23,015 nucleotides of DNA from Paulinella micropora. Its lineage: Eukaryota > Cercozoa > Imbricatea > Euglyphida. The stretch spans positions 343,314 through 366,328 of the forward strand of contig BJOX01000124.1 in NCBI GenBank assembly GCA_009731375.1, in the 5' to 3' direction. The notes beneath the pieces are model-generated. The model saw only the letters and a list, made by a program, of their open reading frames with translations. It ran no database searches and was not told where the DNA came from. This document shows positions 16,543 through 23,015 of this stretch, piece by piece (the stretch's first letter is position 1; each line of letters begins with the position of its first letter). The position numbers and the translations under genes were made by a program.

Positions 16543-16764
16543 ATGGGTAGAAAACCTACATATACTGCGGAGGATGCAAGGGCAAAACATGCTGAACGCA
16601 TGAGAGAATATCAGAGAAGAAATAAAGAGAAAGCACTTATGAGAGTAAAAGAATATTATCAAAAAAACAAGGCAGACATACTGAGAAAATCAAAAGAGAA
16701 AAGAGAAAAAATCAAGGCAGACCTTATTAGGCTCCAGTGTATTGTTGGCCAAATTGAGACCTGA
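16543..16764 (+). CDS. Small basic helical protein of the Polinton-like element
   Basis: This 73-codon ORF is very rich in Lys, Arg and Glu. It starts MGRKPTYTAEDARAKHAE and then has a long predicted helix with repeated Tyr (REYQRR, KEYYQKN). The pattern recalls basic DNA-binding or bZIP-like segments, but no leucine heptads are clear. The upstream DNA is AT-rich with TATATAA at about 16510-16516 and ATATAAATGG at the start. It is the first ORF before the polymerase remains and has the same AT-rich codon use. Function is unknown. Confidence 0.6.
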   Translation: MGRKPTYTAEDARAKHAERMREYQRRNKEKALMRVKEYYQKNKADILRKSKEKREKIKADLIRLQCIVGQIET

Positions 16765-16843
16765 AAAAAAATGAATTTCATGTTAAAGATAATATAATAT
16801 TATATATATAATATATATAAAAGAAAATTATTCCAATTAATAT

Positions 16844-17098
16844 ATGTCGAACACCATCGACTATGGCGGGCACACATGGAACCTAGACAAACTTACAGAG
16901 GCAAATATAACATTCCAAATAAGGCAAAACAAGTTGTATGTGAAAAAACCAAATGGTAGTAGGTTTTATGACATAACAACAACAAGGGGAGCACTATCTG
17001 ACCCTGAAAGGTTTTATTCTGAACCTGAGCGAAAGCAAAGGGAACGAAAATATGTAGAGCCACAAATAATAGATTTCAATGGCTATAAACTGATCTGA
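16844..17098 (+). CDS. 84-aa hypothetical protein of the Polinton-like element
   Basis: This ORF starts MSNTIDYGGHTWNLDKL after a run of TATA-like AT repeats (16798-16840) and ends at TGA (17096-17098). It has no transmembrane segment or Cys motif. It alternates polar and aromatic residues (FQIRQNKLYVKKP, GSRFYDI) in a way that suggests beta strands, then a charged stretch (PERKQRERKY). It lies 79 bp after the 73-codon ORF and 96 bp before the polymerase frame, all on the plus strand. Not recognised. Confidence 0.55.
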   Translation: MSNTIDYGGHTWNLDKLTEANITFQIRQNKLYVKKPNGSRFYDITTTRGALSDPERFYSEPERKQRERKYVEPQIIDFNGYKLI

Positions 17099-17194
17099 AG
17101 ACAAACTACCTGTGGGTCAATCTGTCTATACTATAAAATTAAGTAAATCAATGTCTCAAAAAGTGAAAAGTTTCCATTAGAGTGCATCATCGGC

Positions 17195-20100
17195 ATGATT
17201 GGATCTATAATTGAAGACTTTAAAATACTTTACAAAGACAATGACTTAATACAAATACGTATTAGTGCTATTCCTTCAACTTGGAATGTACAAAACCAAA
17301 AATTAATTAAAGTAAAAGATTTCAATTTGGAAGATATAGTGACTGTATTACTGACTAGATGAGAATCTATACTGCAATCAAACGACGAAAACTATATGGA
17401 CGAAGAAGGAGCAACAATGGAACTTATTGATTTCAATTTTGTGGGTGTAAGAATGCCAGAAGGAGGAGCAAGATTGAAAGCAATAACAGAAACAGACATG
17501 TATAAAAAGAAAGGGGTAATACGAATAAGCAATAACAGAAATAGACGTATAAAAAGAAAGGGGCTAGAGCAATAGTTGTAGCAAAGGCAAAGATAGAAAA
17601 GCATTAAAAGTATTCACAAACCAAGGACGGACGCAGAATCCAAGACGAACTGGCAAACAAACTACATGAGGAGGCTGGTGTCATGAAAGATTTGTGTGGG
17701 CTTTCTGAAATTGGTGAGTTTGCTAGACACATACAACATTGTTATTGTTGAATATCCAGACAAAATCATATATAAGACTGAGATTAAGGACAAAAAATAT
17801 ATATACATACTAAAAACAAGGAACCATTACGACACTATAACAAGTATGAAAGCATTCTTATCCAAACGAAACTTTTGTGAGAAATGTATGAAGGGATACG
17901 AACATAATCACGCATGTGAATTCAAATGTAATGTATGTCTAACCGAGGGATGTAAAGGATATGACAATATTTCAAAATGGAAAACGTGCAATAAGTGTAA
18001 TAGAAAGTTTCCTAATGATAAATGCTTCAACAATCATAAACAAAATAAGTTGTGTGATGTAAAGAAAAAATGTATCTCGTGTGCTAAGACATACAAAGGA
18101 GAACATAAATGCGGATATGAAAAATGTAGGAACTGCAAAGAACTAAAACCTTTATGGCACCAATGTGAGATAAAGAAAAAAGTCATACACGCACCATCAA
18201 CAAAATATGTATTCTTTGATTTTGAAGCAAATCAAGAGACAGGAATACATATTATCAATCATTCAGAAAGTCAATATTTCAACGACAGCACACCAATCAT
18301 TCATAAAAACATTGAACAATTCTGCGAGTGGGCGTTGGGTGTAAAACATAAGGGTTATACATTCATAGCACATAATGCGCGGGGTATGATTGTCAATTTG
18401 TGCTGAAATGGTTGATTGAAAAAGGCATAACTCCATTTGTAATCTATGAAGGTGGAAAAATAATGATGATGTCAATTGGTAACGAAAAGAACAGATTAGA
18501 TTTATAGATAGTCTATCTTTCCTTACTATGCCTCTGTCTGACTTTCCAGATACATTTGGACTTACAGAATTAAAGAAAGGATATTTTCCTCACTTTTTCA
18601 ATAAAACAGACAACCAATCATACATAGGGAAAATGCCAGACAAAGATGATTATGGCTATAACTCATTTTCAAAGAAGAAAAGAGAGGATTTCCTAAAATG
18701 GTATGATGAGCAAAAAAGCAAAGTATTTGATTTCAATAAAGAAATGATTTAATATTGTCATAGTGATGTAGATATACTAAGGCGGGGGTGTATTGAGTTT
18801 AGGAAGCAATTTATGGAGTTTGGTATTGATCCATTTCAATACACGACAATCGCCTCTACGTGTATGGCACTATTCAAAGCAAACTATATGCCTGAGGACA
18901 GCATAGCAGTCATACCAACAAACAGAACAGACAAAACAAAAACAAGTCGTATGTGTGTGGAATGGTTAGCATACAGAGAAAAAAAGGACAATTCCAAAAT
19001 TCAACATGGTCTAAATGGTAAAGAACAAATACTAAACTTACCGAAAGGTGTGAAAGCCTACTTAGACGGATATGACGAGAAAACAAAAACGGCATATGAG
19101 TTCCATGGTTGTTATTGGCACGGCTGTCCTGAGTGCTTTAATGGAAATGAACTGAATAGAGAAAGGTCTGTTAATAAAACATTTGGACAACTATACAAGG
19201 AAACTAAACGACGAGAAACTTTAATCTGTCAGCATTCTGAAGTTAGTCAATTAATAACGATATGGGGGTGTCAATGGAATAGGATAAGAACAAAGGAAGA
19301 ATTCAAGGGCACAATAGAAGAGACATTAAGAGAACAAGAAACAATCAATCCACGACATGCTATGTTTGGTGGAAGAGTGAATGCTCTGTCTCTATACTGG
19401 AAGTCAATGAGCGAGTATCAGTATGCTAAGTATATAGATGTGTGCTCTCTCTATCCGACGGTTATGTACTATGACCCCTATCCTGTGAAACACCACAAAG
19501 CAATAAGAGGAAAAGAAGCATATGATATGTTGAATAAAAAAACAGCATTTGGCATAGCAAAAAAAAATGCTGCCACCTAGAGGACTAATTCACCCAGTCC
19601 TTCCATGTCAAGATAGAGGAAAGATGATTATCTATGTAATAAATGTGGTAAGGAAGGCTTACAGGACGAATGTCAGCACACTGACGAGGACAGAATACTG
19701 ACAGGCACATGGGCGACACCGCTTATTTACAAAGCAATACAAAAAGGCTGCAGACTTATTAAACCTTACGAATTATGGCATTGGAATGAGCAGACAACTG
19801 AACTATTCAAAGAATATATTAAAACATTTCTAAGAGTGAAACAGGAATCAAGTGGCTATCCTTCAAATGTCATAACAGAAGAAGACAAAGACAACTACAT
19901 TAAGGACTATGAAGAAAAGATGAAAATTAAATTAGATAAAAGCAAGATTGAAAAGAATGAAGGTAGAAGGGCTGTGGCGAAACTCTGTCTAAACTCACTA
20001 TGAGGAAGATTTGGACAAAAACAACAAGACGCAAACAAAAATAGTAAGGAGTGAAGCAGAACTATACAAAATACTAAACGACAAAAAAGATAAATGAAGT

Positions 20101-20792
20101 GTCAATCAATGTGATTATCTTGCAACCTACACCCAGAAAAAGTATCAGACCCCTACAATACAAATATCTGTGTAGCACTATTTACTACAGCACACGCACA
20201 GATGAGATTGTATGATATGATGGACAGATTAGGTAATAGAGTATTATACCACGACACAGATAGTGTGATTTATTCGGTAGATGAAAAAGAAGGACAGACA
20301 ACAATACCGACAGGAGATTTATTGGGGCAATGGACAGACGAATTGATAGATAAAAAGACAAAGATAAGTAGAAAGATAACCACATTTGTTGGAGCAGGTC
20401 CTAAATCCTACGGCTACATACTAGATGACGGAACTACAAAAATGAAATTAAAGTGCTTCTCAATGAATTACGAGACTTGTAAGAACTTGAACTTAGTAAA
20501 TATGTTTAGTATTATAAGCAACGGATTACAAGTACAAGACACTGAACTATCTAAGAAGGCATATGAAGAATTAGAGGACTTACTTGAAACAAAAGGTGAA
20601 AAGTATATAGCAAAGAATGTGGCAGAGGCTGGAAATTTAGCCATACACACCAATAGCAAAATAACGAGAAACAAAAAGACTAAAACAATTTCGTCTGAAC
20701 ACATACAAAAGATATTTTCATTTACTTACACAAAAAGAGTAATACAACCACTAAAAGAAAACCAGATTACAACATTACCATACGGCTATTAA
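17195..20792 (+). pseudogene. polB: Broken protein-primed family B DNA polymerase, Polinton/adintovirus type
   Basis: The remains span ~3.6 kb, near full length for this family. In order: an N-terminal part with ARAIVVAKAKIE and EEAGV; a Cys-rich region (FCEKCMKGYEH, then many CX2C pairs) typical of Polinton polymerases; exonuclease motif I FFDFEAN (about 18218-18238), motif II NARG (frame broken just after it, ~18380) and motif III YCHSDVD (18753-18773); the family block YEFHGCYWHGC; polymerase motif A VCSLYPTV (~19440); motif B NSL-GRFG (TGA at 20001-20003); motif C YHDTDSVIY (~20247-20273). In-frame stops: TGA 17360, TAA 17605, TAA 18750, TGA 20001, TGA 20095. Frame changes lie near 17560, 17730, 18380, 18495, 19560 (an A9 run), 19625, 20025 and 20150. 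A 49 bp tandem duplication sits at 17480-17575. It would have copied the element's linear DNA from a terminal protein and cannot be functional as read. Confidence 0.9.
17480..17575 (+). repeat. 49 bp tandem duplication inside the polymerase gene
   Basis: GCAATAACAGAAACAGAC at 17480 recurs as GCAATAACAGAAATAGAC at 17529, and both are followed by GTATAAAAAGAAAGGGG (the second lacks AT before it). The period is not a multiple of three, so the duplication by itself shifts the frame. Confidence 0.8.
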
Positions 20793-21198
20793 TGATATTT
20801 TATTCATGCACTTCGTGCCTTCATAAAACATCGATAGCAAGTAAAGCAAAAAAAACAAAAAAAAAAAAACGATGTTTGTTGAAGACGTGTCTGAAACAAA
20901 TATCAAAAAAAGGAATTTACAAAAAAAAAGAAAAAAGAAAAAAATGCAAAGCAAATTGTGGAATAATAAGAGTAAGCGGTGAGAGTTGAACTGCCGACAA
21001 TGACGGACAACACCACCGACATACTGATTTACGCCACACATCACCCTGACAGAGGAAAAATAAATTTTTTGTGCTGTGTTTTTTTCCTCAGTAAATGCAC
21101 AATGTCATCACGGTTTTTCTGAGAAAATGCGAAAATACAGAAACATTTCTACGTTTTCGCAGCTTTGGCCTGCTTTCTCGCAGTTCTTCTTGAAAAGA
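20793..21198. other. Intergenic, between polymerase remains and coiled-coil gene
   Basis: AT-rich with long A-runs (20849-20949, broken only by short Lys/Asn-type codons), a small GCACTTCGTGC hairpin near 20808-20818 and T-runs near 21063-21088. A plus frame at 20792-20989 codes almost only for Lys and is not taken as a gene. No terminal repeat is recognised. Confidence 0.5.
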
Positions 21199-21675
21199 TG
21201 AGCGAATTTATTGATTATGAAGCCAAAGAGGCTAATGAAATTTCAAGCGAAAGTGAGTTAGAAATAGAAAGAGAAAAGATTGGATTGATTATTATTCTGA
21301 CAAGAGCAACAAAAAATTATCTGACAAAACATGTTGGAAACTAAGAAAAAAAACTTGTCCAAAAAAATAAGATTATTGAAACGAGAACTTTACGATGTTG
21401 AATCAAGACTGGAAGCAGTTAATCAGAGAGATGAGGAACTAAAAGAAGACAAAAGACGAGTGGAAGAGGAGAGAAAAGTTAAGAGGCAGAGACTTAGAAA
21501 GGAAAAAGAGACTAAGAAAGAAATTGCATTTTTGGAAAAGTGGTTAGAAAAAAATAAATTTCCAATGTCTCGCCAAGAGGAAAATTTCGCACGTAATTTG
21601 ATTGAAACAGGTGATACATTTGATGAATTGATAGTTAAGTATAAATTGTATGTTAGTGAAGTGAGAGTGGAGTAA
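21199..21675 (+). pseudogene. Coiled-coil protein gene of the Polinton-like element, one frameshift
   Basis: An ATG at 21199 opens MSEFIDYEAKEANEISSESE, an acidic start. This frame stops at TAA (about 21341), but the +1 frame, open from about 21288, continues through a long Lys/Arg/Glu coiled coil (LKRELYDVESRLEAVNQRDE and beyond) to a C-terminal part with FLEKWLEKNKFPMS and FDELIVKY, and stops at TAA 21673. One indel near 21285-21295 thus splits a gene of about 158 codons. The shorter ORF from 21331 could alone be translated. The C-terminal part and the MSE start match the minus-strand relic at 10395-10891. The family is not recognised. Position after the polymerase and codon use tie it to the AT-rich element. 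Confidence 0.55.
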
Positions 21676-21887
21676 AAATGGTTGTGTGATCTGTGCTGTC
21701 TGCCTACCTGCTCACTTCTCATCAATGAACATGACACACATTTCACTACAACATAAAAGCACACTTATTACTTGACTATCTTCAAAAAGAATTATTTATC
21801 TCCTATTTATTTACGAAATACAAAAAAACTGCTTCAAGGCACTGCCCACACATGTTTTTTTGTGCTTTTTGGTGTGGGGCAGGTTCG

Positions 21888-22176
21888 ATGCCTCCCAAGA
21901 AGAAACCAGACAATCCGCCAGCTGAGACGCCTTCAGTGCCCGCAGAGCCGCCTACTCCTGATGCAAAACGTCCACTTCACGAAGACCAAGAGGAGGATCA
22001 GGATGGTGATGTTTCGAGTGCTTTTAGTGCAATGCAACTATACGAAGCCCAGGCGCTGTGCTCCACTAAAATACCGCGAAGAAAGTAAGTGTTTCGTGGA
22101 GTTTGTTAATGATAACAAGACGCCAGACCTTGTTTTCAATAAGCCCGGGAATAACAGGGTTGAGGCAAATTTATGA
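21888..22176 (+). CDS. Pro/acid-rich ORF start, continued in another frame
   Basis: ATG at 21888 opens MPPKKKPDNPPAETPSVPAE, then an acidic patch (HEDQEEDQDGD) and FSAMQLYEAQAL, ending TAA at about 22086-22088 after RRK. At that point the bases read GAAAGTAAGTG, so a GTAAGT intron donor is possible. Alternatively one indel links it to a neighbouring frame (SKCFVEFVNDNKTPDLVF), which is open to TGA at 22174 and, past that TGA, on to the (TAG)n array. It is less AT-rich than the polymerase region, so it may be a host exon or a different part of the element. The SINE at 22206 cuts off what follows. Not recognised. Confidence 0.35.
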
Positions 22177-22205
22177 AAAGCCCTGGAGAGGCAAAAGTTT
22201 ATTTT

Positions 22206-22244
22206 GTCACCATCGATTCTAAGGGTGTCATCCGCGTGTTTCAT

Positions 22245-22315
<71 letters not shown>

Positions 22316-22393
22316 GTAATAATAATAGTAATAATAATAATAATGATAATAATAATGATAATAGTAATAATAATAGTAATAATAATAATGATG

Positions 22394-22462
<69 letters not shown>

Positions 22463-22509
22463 GTGCTTCTCTGTCAATGGCTGATGCATTTCTGCACATG
22501 CGCCTCCAT
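22206..22509 (-). mobile_element. SINE unit 3 (minus strand), truncated by gap
   Basis: Read on the minus strand, the body end ATGGAGGCGCATGTGCAGAA (22509-22490) and GACAGAGAAGCAC (about 22476-22464) equal those of units 1 and 2. The tail is (TTA)n with TTG/TCA/CTA variants (about 22463-22273) and then (CTA)n to 22244. The tail, ~220 bp, is far longer than in the other two copies. The head and upstream body fall in the N gap. Confidence 0.8.
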
Positions 22510-22708
22510 NNNNNNNNNNNNNNNNNNNNNNNNNNNNNNNNNNNNNNNNNNNNNNNNNNNNNNNNNNNNNNNNNNNNNNNNNNNNNNNNNNNNNNNNNNN
22601 NNNNNNNNNNNNNNNNNNNNNNNNNNNNNNNNNNNNNNNNNNNNNNNNNNNNNNNNNNNNNNNNNNNNNNNNNNNNNNNNNNNNNNNNNNNNNNNNNNNN
22701 NNNNNNNN
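22510..22708. other. Assembly gap (199 N)
   Basis: The gap begins inside the SINE body and ends in an (AAT)n array. It probably hides the rest of the SINE and more repeat. Confidence 0.95.
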
Positions 22709-22747
<39 letters not shown>

Positions 22748-22759
22748 GTAGTAGTAGTA

Positions 22760-22849
<90 letters not shown>

Positions 22850-22866
22850 CATAATAACAGCAACGA

Positions 22867-22937
<71 letters not shown>

Positions 22938-22963
22938 CATTATTATCATTATTATTATTATTA

Positions 22964-23015
<52 letters not shown>
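22709..23015. repeat. (AAT)n facing (ATT)n
   Basis: (AAT)n with a (AGT)5 block runs to about 22848. After CATAATAACAGCAACGAG the strand sense flips to (ATT)n with ATC variants, to the window end. The two arms form an inverted repeat of ~145 bp each. All frames are open homopolymers and no gene is present. Confidence 0.9.

Noticed and set aside
16543-20792. Alternative genetic code with TGA as Trp
   Set aside because: TGG is used for Trp at many sites in the same gene, TGA closes two neighbouring ORFs, and the gene has TAA stops and frameshifts as well. Decay explains it. It is kept as a low-interest finding because one TGA is at a family Trp.
20792-20989. Lys-rich 65-codon ORF after the polymerase
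   Set aside because: It is almost entirely A-runs read as Lys. Composition alone accounts for it.
22038-22967. Long open frames over the end of the window
   Set aside because: They are poly-Leu, poly-Asn, poly-Tyr and poly-Ile read through (AAT)n and 199 N.

Overview
The window is eukaryotic nuclear DNA. Five short open segments bounded by AG and GT can be joined in one reading phase. It also carries a non-LTR retrotransposon (LINE), tRNA-derived SINEs with trinucleotide tails, a fold-back MITE, and very dense di-, tri-, tetra- and pentanucleotide microsatellites. Four runs of N mark assembly gaps. The organism cannot be named from the sequence. GC-rich coding exons, a single-ORF LINE and a Polinton-type element together suit a protist or alga, which is an inference only.

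Layout. 1-468: two SINE units head to tail, each ending in (TTA)n. 489-515: a G-quadruplex-type run. 571-1278: four copies of a ~183 bp satellite. 1283-1625: a GC-rich minisatellite. 1696-2260: four inverted repeats, the last an ungapped 100+100 nt fold-back whose mismatches are mostly G.U. 2777-8035: an uninterrupted LINE, with one ORF of ~1702 aa carrying an ORF1-like region, APE endonuclease, reverse transcriptase and a C-terminal zinc knuckle, ending in a short 3' module and an (ATT)n tail. 8040-9795: polypyrimidine and microsatellite DNA with a few weak exon candidates. 9796-10193: a 398 bp fold-back MITE. 10395-10891 (minus): relic of a coiled-coil gene. 11050-14553: the 3' part of a probable host gene, five small exons set among microsatellite-filled introns. 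14554-16542: mostly unassigned, AT-rich. 16543-22176: AT-rich remains of a Polinton/adintovirus-like element, consisting of two small ORFs, a heavily broken protein-primed family B DNA polymerase, a coiled-coil gene with one frameshift and a short proline/acid-rich ORF. 22206-22509: a third SINE, minus strand, running into a 199 nt gap. 22709-23015: an (AAT)n array facing an (ATT)n array.

How the parts relate. The SINE 3' end and the LINE 3' end share a module that includes a small stem-loop at the same aligned place, and both run straight into (ATT)n. This is the expected pattern if the SINE is copied by the LINE's reverse transcriptase. The coiled-coil gene at 21199-21675 has a diverged, broken relative at 10395-10891 on the other strand, so elements of the Polinton-like family seem to have entered this region at least twice. 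Nothing structural for a virion (major capsid, packaging ATPase) and no integrase is visible, so the DNA virus-like element here is partial and decayed.
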